A stretch of DNA of 64,000 nt from Massilia sp. CFBP 13721 (GTDB taxonomy: Bacteria; Pseudomonadota; Gammaproteobacteria; Burkholderiales; Burkholderiaceae_D), in contig NZ_JACYUY010000020.1 of the NCBI RefSeq assembly GCF_014842025.1, positions 18,618 through 82,617 on the forward strand. Reading direction: 5' to 3'. The position numbers were made by a program, and so were the translations under genes. Positions 47,250 to 57,308 of this stretch are shown here, in pieces. Position 1 is the first letter of the stretch. Every line of letters starts with the position of its first letter. The notes beneath the pieces were generated by a model. It was given only the letters and a program-made list of their open reading frames with translations. It was not told where the DNA came from and made no database searches.

Positions 47250-48038
47250 TTACTGCACCTTCGCCTTCTTGACCATTTCCTCTTGGTAAGCCGCCAGCTT
47301 GCTCTGCTGCAGGCTTTCCGCGATCTGCGGCTTGATTTCGTCCAGCGCCGGCACCTTCACGGCGCGCACGTCGTCGACCTTGATCACGTGGAAACCGGCG
47401 CCGGTCTTGACTGGCGCATCGGTGACCTGGCCCTTGGTCAGCTTGGTGAAGCCGGCCGCGAATTCAGGCGGGAAGGCCGATGGCGCTGCCCAGTCGAGGT
47501 CGCCACCATTGGCAGCCGAACCGGTGTCCTTGCTGGTCTTCGCCAGTTCTTCGAACTTGGCGCCACCCTTGAGCTTGGTGATGACGGCTTTCGCTTCGTC
47601 TTCGGTCGTGGTCAGGATGTGGCGGATGTGGTATTCCTTCTCGCCCGACTGGGTCTTGGAGAAGCGGTCGTACTCGGCCTTGATCTCGGCATCGGTGACC
47701 GGGTTCTTGGCGATGTAGTCGCGCGCCAGCTGGTTCACGACGATGGCCTGGCGGGCGCTGTCGAGGGCTTGCTTGACGTCGGGCTTCTTGTCGTAGCCTT
47801 GCTTGATGGCTTCCTGCATGAGTACTTCGCGGGCGATCAGGTCACGCTTGATGGCGTCGCGCAGTTGCGGCGAATCCTGGCCCTGGCCCTGGGCGACGAC
47901 CTGCTTGACGATCGCATCGACGCGCGAGGTCGGGATGGCCTTGCCGTTCACGACGGCCAGGTTCTGTGCGAAGGCGGGCGCTGCGAGCGTGGCAGTGGCG
48001 ATCAGGGCTGACAGCAGGCGTGCTGGCTTAAAAGTCAT
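47250..48038 (-). CDS. Periplasmic parvulin-type PPIase, PpiC/PrsA-like (copy B)
   Basis: 262 residues with a signal peptide (MTFKPARLLSALIATATLAAPAFA), chaperone region and PPIC domain (IRHILTTTEDEAKAVI, GGDLDWAAPSAFPPEFAAG, GAGFHVIKVDD). It is paralogous to copy A just downstream. The pattern NGKAIPTSRVDAIVKQVVAQG corresponds to NGKPIPAARVDQMVKQVVAQG in copy A. It probably arose by local duplication. The upstream 230 bp contain a structured element (48138-48241) and must hold the promoter. Confidence 0.92.
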   Translation of the reverse strand: MTFKPARLLSALIATATLAAPAFAQNLAVVNGKAIPTSRVDAIVKQVVAQGQGQDSPQLRDAIKRDLIAREVLMQEAIKQGYDKKPDVKQALDSARQAIVVNQLARDYIAKNPVTDAEIKAEYDRFSKTQSGEKEYHIRHILTTTEDEAKAVITKLKGGAKFEELAKTSKDTGSAANGGDLDWAAPSAFPPEFAAGFTKLTKGQVTDAPVKTGAGFHVIKVDDVRAVKVPALDEIKPQIAESLQQSKLAAYQEEMVKKAKVQ

Positions 48039-48137
48039 TATGGAATTTCCTGTGGAGGGAGTTGCTTGGACAGATTAGAGTAGTTATTTTGCAGAGCGGT
48101 TCAATACAGATTTTGCGATACATTCCTTAAGCGAGCC

Positions 48138-48241
48138 TGAGCAACTTGCTGCGCGTCGGATTCTTGGCCTGCGATGCTCGCTGTACGAAAGTACAGCTGC
48201 GCTTCTTAACCAAAACTCCTTCCGCTCGCTGGCGTTGCTCA
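48138..48241. other. Structured intergenic element between parvulin and bolA genes
   Basis: Outer arms TGAGCAAC (48138-48145) and GTTGCTCA (48234-48241) are perfect inverses. Inside is GCTGTAC-GAAA-GTACAGC (48180-48197), a 7-bp stem with a GNRA tetraloop. It lacks the GTAG foot and a T-run. It lies downstream of bolA and upstream of parvulin copy B. It could be a different dispersed repeat, a leader structure or a small RNA. Confidence 0.5.
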
Positions 48242-48268
48242 GTCCCGCTACGCGACCCTGAACCGGCC

Positions 48269-48565
48269 TCAGTCCGTTTCAGAAGGCGCCAGCGCCGTGA
48301 TGGCAAGGGCGTGGATCTCGGCCCGCATCATTTCGGCCACGGCATCATACACCAGTCGATGACGCATGACGAGTCTCAGTCCATGGAAGCGTTCAGAAAC
48401 GATTTTCACGCTGTAATGCCCACCGCCCGAGGCCGCGCCGGCATGGCCGGCGTGTAGGTGCGAGTCGTCGGTGACCTCGAGAAAGCTGGGGTCGAAGGCG
48501 GCAGCGAGTGCCAGGTGGATGCGCTCGAGGCGTTCGTTGGCGAATTTGGTGACTGGTGCGGTCAT
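48269..48565 (-). CDS. bolA: BolA-family protein
   Basis: 98 residues with the class II KH-like BolA fold. EVTDDSHLHAGHAG contains the conserved histidines used with monothiol glutaredoxins to hold a 2Fe-2S cluster, and ERFHGLRLVMRHRLVYD is the second conserved block. The ATG at 48565 overlaps the yciB stop (ATGA) and has AGGAGG upstream; the longer open frame is not used. It is likely involved in Fe-S trafficking and morphology under stress. Confidence 0.92.
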   Translation of the reverse strand: MTAPVTKFANERLERIHLALAAAFDPSFLEVTDDSHLHAGHAGAASGGGHYSVKIVSERFHGLRLVMRHRLVYDAVAEMMRAEIHALAITALAPSETD

Positions 48566-49200
48566 TTCGTTGCTTCCTCCTGAGGAATATGCTTCATGAG
48601 CAGCATCGACTGCGCGATGGTGAACAGGAAGAAGATGGCGGTCATGCCGAAGACCTTGAAATTGACCCAGGCCGCCGTGTTGTCGCGAAACACGACGAAG
48701 GCCATCAACAGGTTCAGGGCGCCCAGCAGGAACAGGAACACGACCCAGGTATAGCCCACGCGCGGCCAGACCGGATCCGGCAGCGGCAGCGCTTCTTCCA
48801 TGGCCTTGCGCATCAGGTTCTTGCCGAAGAACACCTGGCTGATGAACAGCGCAGCGGCGAACACCCAGTAAATGATGGTCGGCTTCCATTTAATAAAGGT
48901 TTCGTCGTGCAGGTAGATGGTCATGCCGCCGAAGACGACGATCACGAACAGCGACACCCACAGCATGCCGTCGACCTTGCGCTTGCGCGCCAGCAGGTAG
49001 CCCACCTGCAACATGGTGGCGATGATGGCGACAACGGTGGCGAGCATGGTCGGCGCCTGCTCGGCCAGGATCTTGCCGCCCGAAACCATGCCGCCAAGGT
49101 ATTGCTCGGCAATGGCCAGGGCCGCGGCCTCGTTGCCGTTGCCGATCTTGTAGACGACGAAGAACAGGATCAGCGGGAAGAAATCAAACAGGAATTTCAT
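48562..49200 (-). CDS. yciB: Inner membrane septation protein A (YciB/IspZ)
   Basis: 212 residues with about five to six hydrophobic helices. MKFLFDFFPLILFFVVYKI is the family start, and NLLMAFVVFRDNTAAWVNFKVFG is the conserved C-terminal region. YciB affects septation and envelope synthesis. The frame opens at 49308 in antisense of msrB; the ATG at 49200 is correct. It overlaps bolA by 4 nt. The msrB stop is 13 nt upstream, so msrB-yciB-bolA form a unit. Confidence 0.93.
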   Translation of the reverse strand: MKFLFDFFPLILFFVVYKIGNGNEAAALAIAEQYLGGMVSGGKILAEQAPTMLATVVAIIATMLQVGYLLARKRKVDGMLWVSLFVIVVFGGMTIYLHDETFIKWKPTIIYWVFAAALFISQVFFGKNLMRKAMEEALPLPDPVWPRVGYTWVVFLFLLGALNLLMAFVVFRDNTAAWVNFKVFGMTAIFFLFTIAQSMLLMKHIPQEEATK

Positions 49201-49213
49201 ACGGCTCCGGGAC

Positions 49214-49609
49214 TCAGACTTCTTCGAAACGCAGTGCAGCGGAATTGATGCAATAGCGCAGGCCGGTCGGCGGCGGGCCGTCCGGGAACACGTGGCCGAG
49301 GTGGGCATCGCAGACGGCGCAGATGATCTCGGTACGCACCATGCCGTGGGTACGGTCGGTCTTCTCGATCACGTTGTCCGGATCGAGCGCCTTGAAATAG
49401 CTGGGCCAGCCGCAGCCGGACTCGAACTTCGCGTCGGACTCGAACAGCGGCGTATTACAGCAAACACAGGTGTAGATGCCGTGCTCGTGATGATCCCAGT
49501 ACTTGCCGGTAAAGGCGCGTTCGGTGGCGGCGTGGCGCGTGACCTGGTATTCCATCGGGTCCAGCTGGGCACGCCACTCGGCGTCGGTCTTGGTTACTTT
49601 ATCGGTCAT
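49214..49609 (-). CDS. msrB: Peptide-methionine (R)-S-oxide reductase
   Basis: 131 residues that reduce methionine-R-sulfoxide in proteins. Zinc ligands are Cys48, Cys51 (CVCC) and Cys97, Cys100 (CAVC). The catalytic Cys120 lies in RYCINSAAL, and Cys66 in SGCGWPS is the probable recycling cysteine. The ATG at 49609 is preferred over 49642 because of the ribosome site AGAGA and the family start. It follows selO closely, giving a redox-linked run selO-msrB. Confidence 0.96.
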   Translation of the reverse strand: MTDKVTKTDAEWRAQLDPMEYQVTRHAATERAFTGKYWDHHEHGIYTCVCCNTPLFESDAKFESGCGWPSYFKALDPDNVIEKTDRTHGMVRTEIICAVCDAHLGHVFPDGPPPTGLRYCINSAALRFEEV

Positions 49610-49642
49610 CGTTGTCTCTTTATGAAAATGAGGCGAACTCAA

Positions 49643-51133
49643 TTAGGACGAGCAGCTTACTTCGAGGTGGGCCGCCCAGTCCGGCGGCAGCGCGGCATAC
49701 TGTTCCTTGCCGGGCTGCTCGTCGAAAGGCTGCTCGAGCACGGCCAGCAGCTCGCGCACAACCGAATAGTCGCCGTTCTGCGCATGTTCGATCGCCTGCT
49801 GGGCCAGATAGTTTCGCAGAACGTACTTGGGGTTGACAAGGTTCATGGCGCTGCGGCGCTCGGCATCGGTACGGGATTCGCGCCCCAGGCGCTCGCGGTA
49901 GCGCAGCGCCCAGGCATCGAAAGCGGGACGGTCGATGAACAGGTCGCGCAGCGGCTCGTCGCTCGACTGGTCTTCGACTCGCAGGTTGCCGAGGCGACGG
50001 AACAGCAGCGTAAAGTCGACGTGGCTGGCCTGCATCACACTAAACAGGCCATCGAAAAGCGCGCGGTCGCCTTCTTCATACGTGGCCAGGCCCAGCTTCG
50101 CATGCAGCAACTCGTCGAGTTTTGCTTCGAACACGGGCATGTAGACCGCCAGCGCGGCTTCGGCTTCCTCGACGGTACCGATCAGCGGCAACAGCGCATT
50201 GCCGAGCGCATAGCAATTCCAGTGGCCGACCGCAACCTGGTTCGCATACGAATAGCGCCCGCCCTGGTCGGTATGGTTGCAGATGTGGTTGACGTCGAAG
50301 GCTTCCATGAAACCGAAGGGGCCGTAGTCGATCGTCAAGCCGAGGATCGACATGTTATCGGTATTCATCACGCCATGCATGAAGCCGACCGACTGCCAAT
50401 GGGCGATCATGCGCGCCGTGCGCCGCGTGACTTCGGCCAGCAGGGCGGCGTAGGGATTGGCGGCGTCGCGCAGTTCCGGATAGAAGCTGTCGATCACGTA
50501 GTCGGCCAGCGTTTTCAGTTCGTCCGGCTTGTCGCGGTAATGCCAATGTTCGAAGGAACCAAAGCGCACGAAGGAGGGCGCCATGCGCGTCACGACGGCG
50601 GCGGTCTCGATGCTTTCGCGCATCACGCGCTGGTTGGAACCGGTGACGACCAGGGCGCGCGTGGTCGGGATGCCGAGCGCGGCCATGGCTTCAGAGCAGA
50701 GGAATTCGCGGATCGAGGAACGCAGCACGGCGCGGCCATCGCCCATGCGCGAATAAGGCGTCTTGCCGGCGCCTTTCAGCTGCAGTTCCATGCGCCCCTG
50801 CGGGCCATCGACGTCGCCGAGCAGGATGGCGCGGCCGTCGCCCAGCTGGCCGGCCCAGACGCCGAACTGGTGGCCCGAATACACGGCCGACAGCGGCTCG
50901 GAGCCGGGCAGGAGCGCATTGCCGGTCAGCGCCGCCACAAAATCTTCCTGGGCCAGCGCCTCGGCGTCGAGGCCGACCAGGCTGGCCGCACGGCTGCTGG
51001 CCGCGACGAAATAGGGCGCGGACAGGGGCGTGGGCATCAATCGGGTATAGAACGCGGGCGGCAGGGCAGCGAAACCGTTCTTGAGGTGCAGGTCGTCGGA
51101 CTTGATGGCAGCTCCAGTGAAATAGGGGGACAC
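49643..51133 (-). CDS. selO: SelO-family protein adenylyltransferase (YdiU)
   Basis: 496 residues of the pseudokinase-fold SelO family, which transfers AMP to Ser, Thr or Tyr of target proteins and is linked to redox stress. The conserved blocks YSGHQFGVWAGQLGDGRA and LKGAGKTPYSRMGDGRAVLRSSIREFL are present. The third residue from the end is Cys (EVSCSS), at the place where eukaryotic SelO has selenocysteine. The msrB start lies 33 nt downstream. It is divergent from the acyl-CoA ligase gene. Confidence 0.95.
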   Translation of the reverse strand: MSPYFTGAAIKSDDLHLKNGFAALPPAFYTRLMPTPLSAPYFVAASSRAASLVGLDAEALAQEDFVAALTGNALLPGSEPLSAVYSGHQFGVWAGQLGDGRAILLGDVDGPQGRMELQLKGAGKTPYSRMGDGRAVLRSSIREFLCSEAMAALGIPTTRALVVTGSNQRVMRESIETAAVVTRMAPSFVRFGSFEHWHYRDKPDELKTLADYVIDSFYPELRDAANPYAALLAEVTRRTARMIAHWQSVGFMHGVMNTDNMSILGLTIDYGPFGFMEAFDVNHICNHTDQGGRYSYANQVAVGHWNCYALGNALLPLIGTVEEAEAALAVYMPVFEAKLDELLHAKLGLATYEEGDRALFDGLFSVMQASHVDFTLLFRRLGNLRVEDQSSDEPLRDLFIDRPAFDAWALRYRERLGRESRTDAERRSAMNLVNPKYVLRNYLAQQAIEHAQNGDYSVVRELLAVLEQPFDEQPGKEQYAALPPDWAAHLEVSCSS

Positions 51134-51221
51134 AGCGCGATTCTACCGTACCCGGCGGATTCTATTCGCGCGCGCCCTTTATGCAACGGCCCTTACACTT
51201 GGTAACCAGCGGGTAACGAAT

Positions 51222-51235
51222 AGCACGATCGTGCT
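51222..51235. promoter_or_regulatory. Perfect 14-bp palindrome upstream of acyl-CoA ligase
   Basis: AGCACGATCGTGCT, an exact dyad 91 bp before the ligase start, in the 192-bp region shared with selO. A TetR-type operator is plausible; no regulator gene is adjacent. Confidence 0.35.
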
Positions 51236-51325
51236 GCGTCGCAACATCGAAACGTCTTGACGGGCTGCGCAGGGGCGAATCACACTCGACCGAAGTTAGC
51301 TTTCCGACCACAGGAGACCCCGCAC

Positions 51326-52975
51326 ATGTCCTATCCGAAGAGCCCGCTCATGGGCCAGATGATGAACCAGCCGCTGCTCATCTCGAGCATCATCGAATTC
51401 GCCGCGCGCCATTACGGCAACAACGAAATCGTGTCGCGCCGCGTTGAAGGCGACATGCACCGCTACACCTACCGCGACTGCGAGCAGCGCGCGCGGCGCA
51501 TGGCGCACGTGCTGCAGGGGCTGGGCGTGCAAATGGGCGACCGCGTCGCGACCCTGGCCTGGAACGGCTACCGCCACCTCGAGCTGTACTACGCGGTCTC
51601 CGGCTCGGGCGCCGTCATGCACACGGTGAACCCGCGCCTGCATCCGGAACAGATCGCCTACATCGTCAACCACGCCGAAGACCAGTACCTGTTCTTCGAT
51701 CTCACCTTCCTGCCGCTGGTCGAGGCCGTCGCCGCCCATTGCAAGACCGTGAAAGGTTTTGTCCTGATGAGCGACCGCGCGCACATGCCGCAAGAAACGA
51801 AGATCGCCAACCTGCTGTGCTACGAAGACCTGATCGCATCGAGCAGCGACGACTACACCTGGCCCCTGTTCGACGAAAACTCGGCCGCGACCCTGTGCTA
51901 CACCTCGGGCACGACCGGCAACCCGAAGGGCGCGCTGTACTCGCACCGCTCGACCATCCTGCACGCCTACGCGTCCGCCATGCCGGGCGCGCTGAACGTC
52001 TCCTCGCTCGACTCGGTGCTGCCGGTGGTGCCGATGTTCCACGTGAATGCCTGGGGCTTGCCGTATTCGGTGCCGCTGTCGGGCGCCAAGATGGTGTTCC
52101 CCGGCGCGGCGCTGGACGGCAAGTCGCTCTACGACCTGTTCGAGGCCGAAGGCGTCACCTTCTCGGCCGGCGTGCCGACCGTCTGGCTGGGCCTGATCAA
52201 CCATGCGATCCAGAATAACCTGCAGTTCTCGACCTTCCGCCGCACCGTGATCGGCGGCTCGGCCTGCCCGCCGGCGATGATGGACACCCTGATCGACAGG
52301 CTGAACGTGCACGTCATCCACGGCTGGGGCATGACGGAGATGTCGCCGCTCGGCACCACCGGCGGCCTGCAAATGAAACATCTGGCCATGCCGAAGGAAG
52401 AGCAGCGCAAGATCCTGCAAAAGCAGGGCCATGCCATCTACGGCGTCGACATGAAGATCGTCGACGACGACGGCGCCGAACTGCCGTGGGACGGCACGAC
52501 CTACGGCCACCTGTACGTGAAAGGCCCGTGGATCGTCTCGGGCTATTTCCGCGGCGAGGGCGGCGACGTATTAAAAGATGGCTGGTTCCCGACCGGCGAC
52601 GTCGCCACCATCGACGGCGACGGCTACATGCAGATCACCGACCGCAGCAAGGACGTGATCAAGTCCGGCGGCGAATGGATCGGCAGCATCGACCTGGAAA
52701 ACATCGCCATGGCGCACCCCGCCGTGCTGCAGGCCGCCTGCATCGGCGTGGCGCACCCGAAATGGGACGAGCGGCCGATGCTGGTGGTGGTCAAGCGCCC
52801 CGGCCAGGACGTCTCGCGCGAGGAACTGCTCGGCTTCTTCGAGGGCAAGATCGCCAAATGGTGGCTGCCGGACGACGTCGTGTTCACCGAGGCGCTGCCG
52901 ATGGGCGCGACCGGCAAGATCCAGAAGAACCGGCTGCGCGACCAGTATCGGGAGCACAAGCTGCCGACGGCTTGA
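51326..52975 (+). CDS. Acyl-CoA ligase, DmdB/medium-to-long chain AMP-forming type
   Basis: 549 residues of the ANL superfamily. The P-loop-like motif is YTSGTTGNPKGALYSHRS; HGWGMTEMSPLGT is the A5 motif, and GWFPTGDVATIDGDGYMQITDRSKDVIKSGGE (A7-A8) and GKIQKNRLR (A10) follow. The N-terminus MMNQPLLISSIIEFAARHYG resembles 3-methylmercaptopropionyl-CoA ligases and related fatty-acid ligases. It activates a carboxylic acid to its CoA thioester. CAGGAG lies upstream of the ATG at 51326, and the open frame to 51257 is not needed. The stop overlaps the next start (TGATG). Confidence 0.92.
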   Translation: MSYPKSPLMGQMMNQPLLISSIIEFAARHYGNNEIVSRRVEGDMHRYTYRDCEQRARRMAHVLQGLGVQMGDRVATLAWNGYRHLELYYAVSGSGAVMHTVNPRLHPEQIAYIVNHAEDQYLFFDLTFLPLVEAVAAHCKTVKGFVLMSDRAHMPQETKIANLLCYEDLIASSSDDYTWPLFDENSAATLCYTSGTTGNPKGALYSHRSTILHAYASAMPGALNVSSLDSVLPVVPMFHVNAWGLPYSVPLSGAKMVFPGAALDGKSLYDLFEAEGVTFSAGVPTVWLGLINHAIQNNLQFSTFRRTVIGGSACPPAMMDTLIDRLNVHVIHGWGMTEMSPLGTTGGLQMKHLAMPKEEQRKILQKQGHAIYGVDMKIVDDDGAELPWDGTTYGHLYVKGPWIVSGYFRGEGGDVLKDGWFPTGDVATIDGDGYMQITDRSKDVIKSGGEWIGSIDLENIAMAHPAVLQAACIGVAHPKWDERPMLVVVKRPGQDVSREELLGFFEGKIAKWWLPDDVVFTEALPMGATGKIQKNRLRDQYREHKLPTA

Positions 52976-53400
52976 TGCATCTGGAGCAGGTTCTCTTCGA
53001 GCGGGTGTTCGACGCCCAGCAGATGAATGGCGTCTTCAGTTTCGAAGGCGGCGGCCAGGTCAGGTATGGCGTCTGGCTCCCGGGCGACGCCGTGCCGGCG
53101 AACGGCAAGCGGCTGATCCTCGCTTTCGGCGAGGCCGGCAACTGGTCGACCGTGCTCGGCTGGATCGATCCGGCGACCGGCGAGCTGGGCCTGCGCCGCA
53201 CCTGGTCGATGGCGGCCGACTGGCTACGGGCGCTCGGCGCGGTCAGCAAACTGACCATCCTGACGGCAGGCGCGATGCTTGGCTTGCGCTACGTCGTGCC
53301 GCTCGCGGCGCTGGGCGTGTGCGGCATCGGGTGGCTACTGTGGCGCGCCATGCGCCGCAACCGCGTAGTGCGGCGGGCCTTGCAGGAATTTCCGGCCTAG
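52975..53400 (+). CDS. Hypothetical protein with C-terminal membrane helices
   Basis: 141 residues. The first 85 are soluble (MHLEQVLFERVFDAQQMNG, RYGVWLPGDAVPANGKRLIL). A hydrophobic block follows (about 88-125: LTILTAGAMLGLRYVVPLAALGV...), ending in a basic tail (RAMRRNRVVRRALQ). The ATG shares bases with the ligase stop (TGATG), a typical translational coupling, so it is likely real. I do not recognise the family. A REP unit starts 12 bp after the stop. Confidence 0.7.
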   Translation: MHLEQVLFERVFDAQQMNGVFSFEGGGQVRYGVWLPGDAVPANGKRLILAFGEAGNWSTVLGWIDPATGELGLRRTWSMAADWLRALGAVSKLTILTAGAMLGLRYVVPLAALGVCGIGWLLWRAMRRNRVVRRALQEFPA

Positions 53401-53411
53401 TGTGTGATTTG

Positions 53412-53478
53412 GTAGGGTGGTCGGCTCCACCACAAACGATGCGTCTACGCGGCCCCATGCGCCGCCCACGCGTTCAGC
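53412..53478. repeat. Solitary GTAG-foot REP unit overlapping a gene end
   Basis: GTAGGGTGGTCGGCTCCAC (53412-53430) and GCCGCCCACGCGTTCAGC (53461-53478) are the two halves of one long-loop unit, nearly identical to the left half at 32036-32101. Its TTCA supplies the stop codon of the minus-strand gene at 53474. Confidence 0.82.
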
Positions 53479-54241
53479 GTGCGCCGGCCGACCCGAGGAT
53501 GTGCCGGAAGGTCGGTTCGATGTTCTTCGCGTGCAAATGGCGCACGATGTCTTCCAGCGTGGCGTCGCGCAGCAGCAGTTCGCCGGATCCCTGTGGTGTG
53601 GACGGCGTGGGTGTTACCGGGGCCGCTGGCGCCGGCGCCTGCTGCTGGACTGGCTGTAATGCAGCCAGCGCATCCCGCAACTGCTGCATGCCGATGGTCT
53701 CCAGCTGTTCCAAAAATGCCGCCTGTGCCAGCGCCGGCGGCGCCATCTCCAGGCCGGGTTCGTCGACGAACGAAGCCCCCATGCCGGGGTGGATAAAGGC
53801 AGCCCAGCGGCCGGTCTCCGGGTTGCGGCAGGGCGGCAGCTCGACCGGATGGGTCGCCGCATCCGGCGTCACCGAGAGGTCGGGGAAGGCGGCGTCGCGC
53901 AGGCTCTCTAAAAATTGCTGCGCCAGCGCGACCGGCACCGGCGCTTCGAACGACAACCACAGGCGGAAGCCCGAAGCGGCGGAAATGCTGACGCCGGGCG
54001 CGGGAAAGCCGTAATCGACCTGCAGGGCGCGGGCGACTTCGCACAGGCGCGTCCAGTGCTGGCCGTCCTCCTCGTACCTCGCCTTGTCGAAGGGAATGAC
54101 GAGGGCGCGCGTGGTGCCGTCGCCGGACGCCAGCGCAACGGGAAAGGTGTCTTCGCCGCGCGCCTGGCGGGCCAGCAATTCGGGCGCGACCTGGCCTTGC
54201 GGGACATACAAGCGCAGCAATTGCGCGATCAGTTTTTCCAT
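53474..54241 (-). CDS. Hypothetical protein, possible AEP-primase-like fold
   Basis: 255 residues; GGAG 6 nt before the ATG at 54241 sets the start. I do not firmly recognise it. The middle shows the order RALVIPFDKARYEEDGQ, VSISAASGFRLWLSFEAPVP, VELPPCRNPETGRWAAFIHP and GASFVDEPG. This recalls the archaeo-eukaryotic primase domain of TOTE-type proteins, with a strand carrying Asp, an SG-x-W strand, a hydrophobic LP motif and an FVDE motif. The usual second Asp and the His of the active site appear replaced, so any such domain would be inactive. A Pro/Gln/Ala linker (about 200-220) leads to a final helical segment. The stop lies within a REP unit. The 254 bp to the next gene hold nothing recognisable. 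Confidence 0.65.
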   Translation of the reverse strand: MEKLIAQLLRLYVPQGQVAPELLARQARGEDTFPVALASGDGTTRALVIPFDKARYEEDGQHWTRLCEVARALQVDYGFPAPGVSISAASGFRLWLSFEAPVPVALAQQFLESLRDAAFPDLSVTPDAATHPVELPPCRNPETGRWAAFIHPGMGASFVDEPGLEMAPPALAQAAFLEQLETIGMQQLRDALAALQPVQQQAPAPAAPVTPTPSTPQGSGELLLRDATLEDIVRHLHAKNIEPTFRHILGSAGAR

Positions 54242-54495
54242 CTGTCTCTCCACATGCGTTCACGGGCGCATTCTGACACAGCGGGCGGTGTGCCGAGTGC
54301 TTTACGATAGGGGACGGCTTGGGACAGCGTTCGCGCTTGCGCGGGTGCAGGGTCGATGAACGATGCCGGTTTAACGAAGTACCTCACAACTGCTCTCGTT
54401 ATGAAAGCAAGAAGTCAATATACTGGCCCATCTCGAAGGTCCAGGGCGGCCAAAGCCGGAAGCCTCGAATAGTAGAGCCATAAGATAGGAAAAAC

Positions 54496-54891
54496 GTGTT
54501 TTTCAAGAAGAGCGAGAAAGTAGAGAAGCTGGACGACACTGTTGCCGCAGTGTTTTGGGGAGCAAGCGACCGGATGATCTGTTGCAAAGGCATTGAAGGG
54601 GAGACAAATGAATTCAACATCACTAGTCATCCGAAGCTCGCACAGCAAGGATATGTCGCAACGCTGGAAATTAGCACTGCTCAGGGCGAACCGGCGCTTC
54701 TGCTTCATGCCTTTTATTCGGGGCATTGGTCGTTTGCCGTCAGTCCGGCAGCCGAAGATGCCGATGAACTACCGGCCTGGAAGATGACGCGCGAATGGGG
54801 TTCGGTGAATGCGCATTCGGAGACCCTGACGGTGTTTTGTCCTGCAGGATGCACGGTTTCGGCAGTAGACAGAATTGCCGATCACTATTGA
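54496..54891 (+). CDS. Hypothetical protein, AT-richer than surroundings
   Basis: 131 residues from a GTG start (54496) with AGGA 5 nt upstream. It is soluble and acidic, with no signal peptide or recognised motif (LDDTVAAVFWGASDRMICC, HAFYSGHWSFAVSP, TLTVFCPAGCTVSAV). Base composition is visibly lower in GC than neighbouring genes, in a segment about 54360-55000 that shares this bias, which suggests recent acquisition. Its size and beta-rich pattern would fit an immunity or accessory protein, but nothing in the sequence proves it. Confidence 0.6.
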   Translation: MFFKKSEKVEKLDDTVAAVFWGASDRMICCKGIEGETNEFNITSHPKLAQQGYVATLEISTAQGEPALLLHAFYSGHWSFAVSPAAEDADELPAWKMTREWGSVNAHSETLTVFCPAGCTVSAVDRIADHY

Positions 54892-55037
54892 TGGGCGGAC
54901 GTCGGCTCCGGGTCGAGAGCAGCCCGATGGAAAAATTCTCACCTGCTCTTGAGGAAATAACACGACCGTACTTTTTAGCGCTATAGTGGAACGCGCTGGT
55001 TCAACTCGCCGCTATAACCAACTACAAAGGAAGAGAC

Positions 55038-57125
<2,088 letters not shown>

Positions 57126-57156
57126 CACCGGTCGCCCGGTGAGCCGTTGAAGTGCA

Positions 57157-57186
57157 GACAACGCCGCTGGGTCCAGCGGCGTTGTC
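57157..57186 (+). terminator. Terminator after the beta-oxidation enzyme
   Basis: A perfect 14-bp stem (57157-57170 with 57173-57186) with a 2-nt loop, followed by GTTTCC. The weak T-run is compensated by a very strong stem. Confidence 0.75.
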
Positions 57187-57308
57187 GTTTCCAGCCGCCG
57201 TGTGACAAGCGGGTCAGGCGCATGATTTTGACAGCCTGGTCGGCATTTTCGGCGAATTGCCATGCTAGTATGAAACGGTCTCTGCATATTCACTAAAAAA
57301 TTTGTCCG

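Noticed and set aside
48269..48889. 206-codon reading of the bolA frame
   Set aside because: The extra N-terminus is antisense-like read-through of yciB; the ATG at 48565 has a strong ribosome site and overlaps the yciB stop.
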